Below are positions 38,601-48,247 of a stretch of 64,000 nucleotides of DNA, one piece after another. The notes beneath the pieces are model-generated. The model was not told the DNA's origin, made no database searches, and saw only the letters and a program-made list of their open reading frames with translations. Position 1 is the first letter of the stretch. The number at the start of each line of letters is the position of its first letter. The translations under genes and the position numbers were made by a program. Source of the DNA: Pyropia yezoensis (Eukaryota; Rhodophyta; Bangiophyceae; Bangiales; Bangiaceae); the NCBI GenBank assembly GCA_009829735.1, contig CM020618.1, positions 25,517,122-25,581,121 on the forward strand. Direction: 5' to 3'.

Positions 38601-39081
38601 CAATGACGCCTCCCACCGGTTTGCGTCCCTCCACTGGGCCTCCCACCGCCCGTACCGCGTCTGCCGCGGGACCACGGCGGGCGAACTGCTCGCCCTCGCG
38701 GACGCCGTCGCGGCGTGCTACGACATCCGCACCCTGCTACAGGAGCTGCTGGCCCGCCGCATCCCGCTAGACGCCTACACGGACTCGGCCACGGTCTACA
38801 ACCTCGTCACGTCCTTCCAAGACCCCGCCGACATGAGCGGCAAGAACGACCTGCTCGTCCTCCGCCGTTCTTTGCTCTCTGGCGACCTGTCCGAGATCAA
38901 CAACATCACCGGCGAGCACAACCCGGCGGACAGCCTCTCCAAGCCCACGTGGAGCAACTCCAAGCCCAACACCGCCCTCACCACCGCGCTGACGTCGGGC
39001 ATCCCCAACCCCCCGGTGACGGCGCACACAACGACGGACGGGTACCGCAACTCCCCGCGCCCCGACATCAACATGGCTTGA
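35629..39081 (+). CDS. pol: Ty1/copia pol remnant: integrase core, reverse transcriptase, RNase H
   Basis: The frame is open for 1150 codons, but only about residue 335 onward is convincingly coding; before that it is Gly/Arg low complexity with one gag/pol-like patch (DAYNEMQEARDGRPG). Integrase: VVAMDVFQ (first Asp), IIFDRGTEN (second Asp, about residue 399), IGRNERHH (Glu), and a following zone typical of copia integrases. RT_2: IFNYIWRVTSKAN, FCLAGNQDWHKET, TEDFLRAYLQSD, and TYVDDSLTAGDN with YVDD at about residues 824-827. RNase H: FADYSGPTLSAVDKRQVGY, TAGELLALADAV, YTDSATVYNLV. Integrase before RT is the copia order. No gag zinc knuckle or protease DTG motif is found upstream, so the 5' half is lost or diverged. 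The RT to RNase H part has no stop. Confidence 0.85.
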   Translation: MDGGGGGRGGCAEERQRGAGGGGWWLRPVGYLVMVARASGCLAAARRDPARRRRRRRRGGEAAAGEFGVGGGAPPAADAAGDRRQERTPGSGELGRLCSSSRTHPPAHAPTTKRSAHPPRASPPPRPRTLVPTPPPPPSPHHGNPLNGVGGGGRGRGAVRRRRAHVRHVAGVDDAYNEMQEARDGRPGVVPRQMLELLENKHVALQGRRVCRRGPVGRGGGGAATTARAGGVEKDGREEGGEVPEGEDGASVVAAGVVIKKHPDGKGRHTAVRLAAAAAASAAHPLLRPCPVVNVPLPLLPLFLLRLLLLLHVPCQTYAHVPRRPRLSLPNRPLTFSRVVAMDVFQIAPDLPKVLDISCVDADYVQGRFVPSMHGPVIFVILYIAWLSIWGSMETIIFDRGTENENDAVINGVTSMGIHWRAAPTEAPWGIGRNERHHGPIHAAFLKIRMETPDIAPDMALAMAYKARNDAPRAHGVSPTTVVTGEPPRLLIGDNAHADPAVAARARAMQTARATMESYTAADRLRNALAHRGTNVAYVEVGQSVLFHRRQHGWIRGTVHSLDGKTVYVRRNSTLFSSHESRTKPYVTRTRQPQDAHRVSASTRPQAPIRTHTPAPPEATTLPPAARAYAVHYPDINSPAHRRWDAAKRTEIATFDDMDCKKAIHASDVPAGKQIFNYIWRVTSKANRGNGKPDERARFCLAGNQDWHKETNVATSPVTPQRSIRAIVAVSVVLDLKLRTEDFLRAYLQSDEQKEPIYVRASPEAGLPDGYVWAFYRSLYGKDDAGRHFHFSVQCRFLTIPGVRLSAALDTVYISPLHGALSTYVDDSLTAGDNCFTKDIKTIMSQYKTHRPDHDTIQFAGITVRTSPDAVESDAGAYNDTLRPIDVPPRNNDAVPDPKELLSLAAKLLWVGRVGRPDVMTNATHLSNLKNPTAVDAKRANDTLAIITRRPVALAFPKFNLATLRLAVFADYSGPTLSAVDKRQVGYIIILNDASHRFASLHWASHRPYRVCRGTTAGELLALADAVAACYDIRTLLQELLARRIPLDAYTDSATVYNLVTSFQDPADMSGKNDLLVLRRSLLSGDLSEINNITGEHNPADSLSKPTWSNSKPNTALTTALTSGIPNPPVTAHTTTDGYRNSPRPDINMA

Positions 39082-39300
39082 CGCCCCCACCGAGAAGGAG
39101 TGTTGGCAATGGCCACCAAGCGACCAAGCCAACGCGCCAACCCCGCAAGGAGGAGGACCCGGAGAGAAAGAAGTGTTAGAGTTGTTATTAACTGCACTTA
39201 TCTGACTGCAATTATCTGCTTGATATAAACGACCACCGCACCGCGCCCGGATCTCCCGGGCAGGGTGCGGCAACCTTCTTCGTCATATTCACACCAGCAG
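36600..39300 (+). mobile_element. Ty1/copia element, 5'-truncated, with 3' polypurine tract and LTR start
   Basis: Downstream of pol a purine run ggagagaaagaag (39161-39173) is followed at once by TGTTAGAGTTGTTATT. This is the typical junction of polypurine tract and copia LTR, with a TATA-like gatataaacg about 45 bp on. An earlier candidate TGTTGGCAATGG follows cgagaaggag at 39101. No second copy of either sequence occurs upstream, so the 5' LTR is missing and the LTR end cannot be placed. Confidence 0.65.
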
Positions 39301-39318
39301 CCCTTCCCAGCAGCCCCG

Positions 39319-39620
39319 CCATTGGCTGGCGCCGGCACTCCGCCCCCCCTCTTCCCGGCCCCTCCCAGCAGCCCTTCCCAGCAGCCCCTCCATTGGCTGG
39401 CGCCGGCACCCCCCCCCCCCCTCCCGGCAGCGGCACCCCACTCTCAACACCCTCTCCCAGCAGCCCCTCCAAACAACCCCGCCATTGGCTGGCGCCGGCA
39501 CCCCCCCCCGGCTCCAACGGCACCGGCACCCCCCCCCCCTCCCCGGCACCTGCACTCCCCTCCCAACACCCCCTCCCAGCAGCCGCTCCCAGCAACCCCG
39601 CCATTGGCTGGCGCCGGCAC
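39319..39620. repeat. Imperfect tandem repeat with an invariant 20-bp core (4 copies)
   Basis: The core CCATTGGCTGGCGCCGGCAC occurs at 39319-39338, 39390-39409, 39482-39501 and 39601-39620, with no change. Spacers (51-99 bp) are made of variable C-runs and cccagcagccc blocks. ATTGG is an inverted CCAAT box and GGCGCC is palindromic. The array starts right after the copia 3' end. Confidence 0.85.
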
Positions 39621-40816
39621 CCCCCTCCCAGCACACTTCACAACAGAGGGAAAACATGAGCCGAAGGCAGAACAAAGAAGCAAGAGAACGTGCAAGACCA
39701 GCTATGCCCGCCAGCCCCCCTCGCAAAGAACACAGAGCCCGACCTGACCCGAGGCTATTGGCCCCTACACACTCTTCCCCAGTGCGATGGCGAGCTCATA
39801 CTGACTGCTCTGAGCGCCTGAAAAATCACGTCCCTCTTCGTCCGACGACGCATGCGCAGATGGTGGGAGTGGGGGGGAGGGGGGGGGGGCGAGCAGGTGT
39901 ACTGGCAGACCTTTCCCCCGAGTAAGAATCAGCCGTTCCTCCCTTGGTTTCGTGATCACCTCGGTGGATGTGGAATCTCGCCGCCCCTACCCCCTCCCTC
40001 CACCCTCCGCATCCACCGACCCGTCTTCCTCCCTTCACTGCGCCCTCCATAGCCCATTTCCCGGCCTACCTCTTTCCGCAGCCGCCGTCGAGGGTGACGA
40101 ACTGGCGGAACAACCTTATCCCTCAACACAGCCGCCCACGCACACACACAAACCCTCCCAATCTCAGTCCGAAATCAAGCCCTACATTAACCCACGCTAC
40201 GCTTCTCCCCACCTCCCTCCCAAATACCATCTACCCTACGATCCCCCCCTGCCTCTCCCCGGATAGCAGTGTCAGTGCCGAAGGAAAACTTTGTACGCAG
40301 TACCCACTGGACTTCGATCTCGGCTGGGAGACGGTCTCCTGCAGCGGAGAGCTCCGCCCACCAGCACATCTTGGCAAGGGTGGATGAATTGCATAATTTG
40401 CACATGCAGTTCGCCATCACCAGCTGATCACAGCAGAACAGGAGTCGAAGCGATGTACGTACGTGGCTTTGGGCCCTAGGCGGCGGCCAATGAGGTCATT
40501 CACCAATAAACTCGCGCAGATTTATGCGGAACAGTCCACTCGAGGCGCAGGAACGGCGCGGAAGAGATACACACCACAGCCCTGACGGCAGTCGCGACGA
40601 TGGCCGGTACAAAGCTCGAACACGCCTGCCAAACTGAGCTACAGGCTTGCAGCTGAAGCCCAGGGAACACCCAATTTCGAGCCGTCGTCAGCAGTGTCGC
40701 GCAGTGCGCTATTTGCCTGTGCACGCCCGTGTCAGAGCGCAGCCGAGATGGGTCCGCCGTCACTTGCAGGTCATGCTCAATGAGCTCCTCAAGCCAGGGA
40801 GGATGTGCTCGTTGGC

Positions 40817-41092
40817 CTACTGGCGCAAACGTTCGCGACTGGCAAAGACCCCCAAGCCAATCCCGGGCGCGATGGACGGCACCACGATCGTCGCACATGC
40901 CTTCGCGTCGGCCTGAGCCCGCCAAGACTGCTCCGAATCTCTGACGACCTCCATATTGGCCTCGAGCACTTCAATCGCACCACCCGGCGACTCTCCCAAG
41001 CGTAGGCGCTACATGTTGTTCTCGAAGAAGGTGCTGTACATTGAGGTCATTTCATCAACCTCTTTGGCGACGGCCGATGAAAGGCCAGACAT
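40817..41092 (-). pseudogene. Coding-like fragment with in-frame TAG, product unknown
   Basis: From an ATG at 41092 the minus strand reads 27 codons (contains AVAKEVDEMTSMYSTFF), a TAG at 41011-41009, then 63 more codons in the same frame (EVLEANMEVVRDSEQSWRAQ, then a hydrophobic Gly-rich segment TIVVPSIAPGIGLGVF) to TAG at 40819-40817. Composition looks protein-like. Further coding-like minus-strand patches occur at about 41884-41693 (EINEGTAILSLTADYKEFRD). It may be a broken gene or exons of a spliced one. No family recognised. Confidence 0.3.
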
Positions 41093-41899
41093 TGTAGGCG
41101 TGCTAAGCGTCGGGTCCCATGCGATCCAAGTCATTGGCATCGGCGAGGGCGCCAACGAGTATGAAGATGAGGGCCCCGCGGAGGAGCCAGGAGGAAGAAT
41201 AAACGTGCGCGGGAGGCCCGCGCGGAGATATCACCGCGCAAGGGGAGGGTGACGCGTTCGGCAAGAAGGAGGTTGGCAGGGTGAAGACGCAGGCTGCGTC
41301 GCGGCCTAACGCCGCCAAGAAGCCCCAACCAGTTCGTAGCCATACTTGAAGATCTCTCAGAACGTAGCGTATTAACAACAGCTCACTCTGAGGAGACCAC
41401 ATGGCAGACCTCACACCCAGCACAGGCGTGAGCCCCGTGATTGCCACTGTGTGTCGAAATCAAGATCGAAGCGGGCGGTAGGGGCGCCACCTGAGCGATA
41501 TGGAATGCCGGTGCGAAACGAAACCTTTAGCCCACGGCACAGGAAATCCGCCTCGACCATTCATCTCCAACCTGCCACAGGCGGTGCGCGCGCTGTCAAG
41601 GTGCATCCAAACACATGCAACGGGACACCGCTCAGTGGTCACAGTGGGCGGGCTGCAGTTTCAACGACCGCTGTCGTCGTCGTTGGGCTCCGTCAAGCGC
41701 CGTCGAGCCCCATCGAGAGGTGCGGAGGATCCACCGCTCTCCGCTGCGTCTTGGCGCTGTCGAAGAACCTTCGTGCGAGCGCCTTGCGAAATTCAACTCG
41801 GTCGCGAAACTCTTTGTAGTCGGCTGTGAGCGAGAGTATTGCAGTACCCTCATTAATTTCTCGAGGCGTCAACCGCAACAGCACATCGAAGAGGGAACA

Positions 41900-44530
41900 G
41901 GCATCCCAGGAACCAGCTGCGACCTCTTCCAGTGCTCTTGAGTGTATAAGGCCGAGATAGAGGGAAATCCGCCCAGATCGTAAGAGAAAACAACAGCTAT
42001 CTGACTAACCAGCGTTGGGTACCAGATTCGCCGCGACTGCAACCAATCATCGCCTGATCAAAAGGAAAGCCCCACAGCACGCTGTTGGTCCGCTGCGAGC
42101 TTCCAGCACGCGGTTGTCTCATGGCCTTGCTGTCACGCTGTTGCCCATGTCTGTATGAGAAAAAATTCGGGGAGCTGCAACATGTGGGGCATACAGACTG
42201 TGTTGTAAGCGAGTTCAAAAAAATCTCAAGCCGATCAGAGGGTGCTCGAGGGCGGGCGGTCTCTCTGCAAAGACTGCCACTGTCCGCCAGTAGGTGGTCG
42301 ACCTCCTTCCTGCTCTTGAAAGCACTGTGTACCCCGCGGGGCCTGCTTGGCATTGGTCTGCCCCCGGCTGGCATTCGAGGTGCCATGTGGCCTCGCAGGA
42401 GCTCCGGCCTCATGTTGGAAGAGATCGCTGCATGTCGGTCTCTGTCACCTCCCATATCTACCGCTTGAGGCGGTTACACCGCCTTTTCCTGTTACACCGC
42501 CTTGACCTGCATTGAGGGGAGGGGGCGGTGGACGGAGAAGCGGGGCATGACGCAGGAGTGGGGGGGGGTGGGGGAGGGGGGGGGGAAGTGGCTGAGGGGT
42601 AGAGTCGTTGCGCAGGCAGCGTGAGGAAGAGGTAGCAGGAGGCTTGATGCGGGGCCTTTGGCGACGTGGCGGGGGGGGACTGTAATCGACGTGGATCTTG
42701 TGTCGACGTGGGCTTGATCCTCGTCGCTGTGCGCCCTGTTGCGCACTGAGGCGGGGAGCAGGCTGCGAAGAGCAGGTCTGAAACGGTAGGGAGGGACCAG
42801 ATAGCTGCCAGGCAGTGCAAGCGTCTGTGGCTGTAGACCCCTTGCTCAATTCTGCTGCCTTTGTTTTCAGGGGTTGCTCTAGAAAATGCGCGTCAGCCCC
42901 AGTGCTCGTTCCTATCTTCCAGTGCAGTTCTGTGGATGTGTTCTGCCCTCTTTCACGCAATTTCCCTCTTCTTCGTCTCCACCTGCGCCTGCTCAACTCC
43001 AATATCATTGCTCTCGTGTTCCAGGAAACACGTTTAGTGTCGACGAGGCGAGCACATTCCGGTTAGTCGTCCACGACGGAAGCAACTCCCTACTGGTTCT
43101 TCTTCAGAGATATGTTCACGCGGACGGGTAAACTCACGAGCGAAAGGAAGAGTCGTGCCAATCATCTCCTCAAGAAAGCGCAACTCGCCTTGTTGTGATC
43201 TCCAACTGTCGTTGTTTACCCTGTTAGTCCACCGTGTGAATGTCCCCGCCAGGCGACATGCCCGCCCTCGCAGACTAGACCTGGTCAGCGGCCGGCAATG
43301 GGCTCTGGAGATGGGATGGAGAACGTCCCAAAGGGAAGAGTGTGCTGTGGCTTGAACCATTACCCATGACGCGGCGGCAGTGGTGGAGGAAGGCGCGTGA
43401 GAAAAGAGTGGCTGGCCCAGGCACTTTAAGCGTCTGCCATGTGGACAACCTTTGGAGGCGAGACCGCTAGTGGGAGAAGTGAGGGAGGGGAAGAGAAGGA
43501 CAGGTTGTCGTATCCCGTTTTGCTTACAATGAAAGCCTCACGTGGAAGAGGCCCACGCTCATGGGCGACGGAAAATCGGAAGGAGTATTGCTGGATGCTT
43601 GGGGTGGCTGCCCTGGCTAGAACATCTCGTGAGGTAGAAACGTTGCAGACGAGTAGTGCTGGTTCGGGCACTGGAAGTAAGCGTTCATGCCGCGCCTTGG
43701 TATTGCGTCAGCGGCTGCGGCACGGCATGTGCAGGCGCTAGCCGCTGCGCCCCGCGCCATTGCGGGACCATGGGTGCGCCTCCGCCTTCTACTGTGCCGA
43801 CCGTACTGGAAGGAAGCTCCCTGCAAGATCATCGACCGGGTAGGTGACGAAAGTGACATCCGAAAGTATGACAATACATGCATCTCGTCGCAATGACGAG
43901 GCGAGGCGAAGGTTATGATGTTGTCTCATGGCGACGACAGCAACAACGCAACAACAGACCATGAGCCAATCGAGTGCTGGTGGCTAACAGCCGGCCAAAC
44001 CCGTGCTGTGGCACTGTGATATTGAGAAGGCGATGATTGGCTGCAGTCGCTGCAGATCTTTTATCGAACGCTAGTTGGTCAGAAGACTGTTGTTCCCCCG
44101 GGCGATCTCGACCCCTTTCCCTTTATCTCGGCGTAGTCCACTCGACAATAGTGCGAGATGTCTCAACTGGGCCTCTTCCCCCGTCCTCGTGGCCATAAAT
44201 CCCCAGAGAATCTCAGATCGCACCGTTTGGACAGCGACGCGCAGCAGTCATTGGTCAGAGGTGGGTCATCTGCGGCTTGCCATTGGTCTTTTGTGGTTGT
44301 TGTCCCAATGAGACAAACAAACTTGGAGCACTGCATTGCTACCTTTCAGCGGTACCCATGAAGTCTGTAGACCTCATTATCTACACAAAGATACAAATGA
44401 GGTATCACCGAGGCTAGTACTCCTAGAGAGCTAGATACCCACGCGTAAAAAACAAAGCTCCATGACCCTGTCCATGATAACAATGCGGCACCCTCAATGA
44501 GGCCTATGGATCACGTTGGTAAATGTGCAA
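41900..44530. other. No supported gene
   Basis: Only short frames; a Pro-rich minus-strand frame at 42.45-43.0 kb is the complement of G-runs. Minor structures: a doubled gttacaccgcctt near 42474-42505 and an imperfect hairpin with 8-bp arms (ACCTCATT at 44371, AATGAGGT at 44396). Confidence 0.5.
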
Positions 44531-44532
44531 TT

Positions 44533-45666
44533 GGGTGATAAATGTTCACGGTGGCTCACTACCCCAAGGCTCCCCAGGAAGCAAATGGGTCGCTCTCAAC
44601 ATGGACACACCGCATGCTTTTGCTACGTACTCCACACCGTTGTGCTCACTACATCATGAGCTCCACGCTGATATGCTTTTTCTAGAGAAAACACAGACAT
44701 AATCCATATGGTGGCGTCAGCCGTGTCCCACTCTTGGTACGGACGGACCCGTCGCTCGCCCCAAGGTCCCCGCCAGTAGCCAACGATATACCGCGTACCA
44801 CGCAGAAGGACAGCTTCCCTGATTCACCCTTTGTGCCTCAGTGCAAGAACAGTGCTGCATAGTTACAAGATGGCAATAAATACATTTACACAAAGAGCGC
44901 GAAGAAGCACAAAGAGGCCTTTCCAACACCATGGAGGAAGAAGCTCTTCAATTCAGCTTGTGCAGCGGACGGCAAGGCAAGTCACCAGCATATGTAAAGC
45001 TGCGCAGAACATCCGCGTCCGGAAAGCCCTTAAGCTCTGACTTTCCAGCCGCTGGTCTCTGTTTTTTCATCCCAGAGCCTCACAGGTGCTTCGTAGAAGG
45101 CTATGGGACAGACATAGCTTCTTGGTTCATAGGCAGATTCTACTGTTGTTTCTTATCTCTCAGCTGGAGTCTGAGCGTCGCGGACAGAGCTAAAACGGGC
45201 CCAAGGGCGCATGCGACAGCTCTAACAGGGAAGCCTACGCACTCTTCTATGCACACATAGATGCAGAGGTACAGATTGGACATCGTCGGTGCGCAGTCTC
45301 TCGGTTTCTTCATACCAGGAGGGGGGATCTCCCAAAAGAAAGAAATGCTACTCCAAGCGTAGAAGACAAGCAGGCGCTCTCTTGAGCGACAATCCATGAG
45401 AATCCATCGCCGTTCGTGCACTGAAACACAAAGGGTGAATCGAAGAAGCTGTGTTTCTTTGTGGATTGCAGCATCTCGGTGGCTACTGGCGGGGACCTTG
45501 GGGCGAGCGACGGGTCCGTCCGTACCAAGAGTGGCACACGGCTGACGCCACCTTATGGACTATGTCTGTGTTTAAAGGATGCGGTGTGTCCATGTTGAGA
45601 GCGTCCCATTTGCTTCCTGGGGTCCCTTGGGTAGTGAGCCACAGTGAACATTTATCACCCACGTTG
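44533..45666. repeat. Inverted-repeat (foldback-like) structure, diverged arms
   Basis: About 44533-44850 is the inverted counterpart of about 45408-45666. Shared blocks read outward-in: gggtgataaatgttcac, ggaagcaaatggg, ctcaacatggacacaccgc, ggtggcgtcagccgtgt, actcttggtacggacgga, ccaaggtccccgccagtag, gattcaccctttgtg. The left arm has an extra ~70 bp block around 44620-44690. The spacer of ~550 bp has no recognised gene. It could be a foldback/MITE-type element or two copies of one element in opposite orientation. Confidence 0.8.
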
Positions 45667-45699
45667 CACAATTTTCACCGTGATTCTATTGCCTAAAAT

Positions 45700-48247
45700 G
45701 TTGTACAGTACCTTTAATGGTGCCTGCACAGAACGAACGCGAGACTGCGTGTTGCGTTTGGATACTGTAAAGAGCTTTGCTTGATAGGGAGTTCCCTTCG
45801 AGCGACGTCGAGCTCCCATCGGACTTCTATCGAGGCACGCCTAAACCGGCCTTCTGAGACCCGATGAGTTCTCATCGAGTTCGCGGATTCGATGGGAATC
45901 TAAACAGGCGATGGAAGTGGCCGGGAGCGTGGGGGGGGGGGGGGTCTGCCTGGACAGAGCGATGGTTGCTCAGCAGCTGGGGCAGAGGGGCATCCACTGC
46001 GCAATTTTCTGGGGTCGCTGCAGTTGTGGCGGTCGAGGTGGGCGTGTGGTCCTTTCCACGACTTCACCTGCCTCGAGACCGACAGACACCGATGGCATGT
46101 ATTCAAAGCCCGCTAGTTGGACAGCCGGCCCCCGCGTCCACGCTCTTCTGCACATCTCAGCCCCTTCTTCCCCGCCCAGGGTTGCAGGCGGCGCGCTCAC
46201 TTCTCCCGCGTGTTTGACGACGGCGGTGGACCCAATCGTCGCGATCCCAGTTCAACGTCGGCACAAGCGCCTGATCCCGTGATGTGGCGGCGCTCCCATG
46301 GCCCCAACAGGATCTCTCAACCTCTGCACCCTATCGTGGGGAGGGTCGGTTGCCACGCTGTAGTGATGCGCCCTGCCTTGATATGGCCCGGCAGCGCATG
46401 AGGATACAGGTCGGGCTCTCCCCCTGCCTGCCCACCCAAAACCCCTGCCCCTTCTGGCGCGGATCTCGGGCGAACCAGCGGCGTCCGCAGCTCCTACCTC
46501 GGCTGTCTGCCGTCGGTGTAGACGACTGTCCACGCCGTCGTGCTCTTCCCCCCCCCCCCTTGATACGGCATGTGGAGGGACCCCTGCACGTGAGGAGGCC
46601 TGGCGTGCAGCGTCGGGGGTGGCCGTGGAGCACAGGTCACCCGCCAGAGCGTACCCGTTTTTCTTCCATCGTTGAGCGCGCGGCCGCACGGCCCCACCCA
46701 CCAGGGGCTCTGCTGGAGAGGGCAGAGCTCGTGGTGACGGGGGGTGTGGTGGGGGCGAGGTGACGGACAGGTCCATCAAATCCTGGAGCCACCACCGTCC
46801 GCGCAGCCCTCGTTGCTGTAGCCACCCCCCCCTCCCCCTGTCCGCTAGACGACCGCCTCAGCGATTGCGCGCGCTTGACCGCCCGCCTGGCTGACCGCCA
46901 CCACCAGTACCGCCGCGTGAGGGTCACGAGAGGTGGGACGGAGAGAGGGAGTCTTGTGGAGGCGGGAAGCGGGGGCAAGGAGGCAGAGCGACGGCTTGGT
47001 TGGGGGGTGGGGGGGGGCTGACCCGCTCCGTGGCAGCTAGATACTGCTGCCGATCGGGGCCGCGGCGGCGGTGCGGTACGCAGACCGGCGCGCGCGCGCA
47101 CTACCAGCGAGCTGTGCGGCGTGCCGCTCCCGCCGCCACGTCTAAGGAGCCCTCCGAGGGGGGGGGGGAGGGCGGGAGCGGTTGGCGCGCGGCCTGCGCG
47201 GCCCAGACGCGCTCTTCGCCGCCCCCTGGAACGACGGCCTTGTCGGCGGATGCCGCGACCGGTCGCCGGCCGGCCGCTGCCTAGTAAGTGAGCGCGCGAG
47301 GGGACGTGCAGGCGACAACGTCCACGAGCCCGCCGCCAACTCTGGTGCGTGGCCGAGAGGGCGGGAGCGGGACGTGGATCCACTTGCCCGAAGGGGGGGG
47401 TCGCGGAGGGGTCTCGCCCCAACCGACCCGCGCGGCCGTCGGCGCTGCCGGTCCCCGACGTGCCAGCCGTCCAAGGACGCGACCCACACGTTGCGGCTGC
47501 CCGACGAGGCCGTGCATCCGGCAGCGCAGGTGAGGGGGAGCGTTTGCGCGCGCGCCGCGCCGATCATCCGTCTTCCCGCCGTTCCGTGCAGCGCGCACAG
47601 GCCAGGTCACGCAGCACCAACCATCTGCCATTCTCCTCCGTCGCGAACTCCGCAGCCGCCACCGCTGCTGCTGCCACTGCCGTAACCACCACCGCCGGCG
47701 CCGCTGCCACCGACCGCTACGGCCGCGAGAGAGCGGTGGGTGGACGAGTGCACCAGACATCGCGACCGGGTGTAGACGTGCCTTTTTTCCACGTGTGGCC
47801 CCTCAGGCACGGCGGGACCGGAGCCACTGCCGCCGCTTCCACCTCGTGGTTGGCGGCAGCCGCCGTGCGCATTGATCGACGCGGGGAGGGGGCATCTCCG
47901 CTTGCGGTACCGGTGCACTCACGCTGGCGCTGACCCGGACGCTGCCGCATTCGCCGTCACCACAGCCACCTCCTCATCAGGTGCGGCAGTCACATTCGCC
48001 AACGGCACTCCTGCCACTGCTGCCCCCGCCGCCCCCGCCACCGCCACCGACGCAGCCGCTTCATCCAAACCGGCCGCCGGTGGTGTGTGGACTGTCCGAC
48101 GGCTCTTCATTGTTCCAGGGGGGGAGACGACGTGGGGGGAGGGGTGGAGCGGCTGTCACTCCACGACGTCTGCCCACCGTGGACGTTGATGGGGGGCAAG
48201 GGGGGGCGGGGGGGAGGGGGGTTGGCAGCGGGCGTGGCCCACCGCGG
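45700..48247. other. No supported gene; contains the 5' region of the zinc-finger gene
   Basis: Short GC-rich frames without motifs. From ~47981 the zinc-finger frame is already open, and cacctcctcatcag just before it could be a 3' splice site, so a 5' exon or UTR may lie between 47.2 and 47.98 kb. No clear core promoter element seen. Confidence 0.45.

Noticed and set aside
42445..43008. 187-codon minus-strand Pro/Arg-rich frame
   Set aside because: Low complexity from G-runs, overlapping other open frames, no motif.
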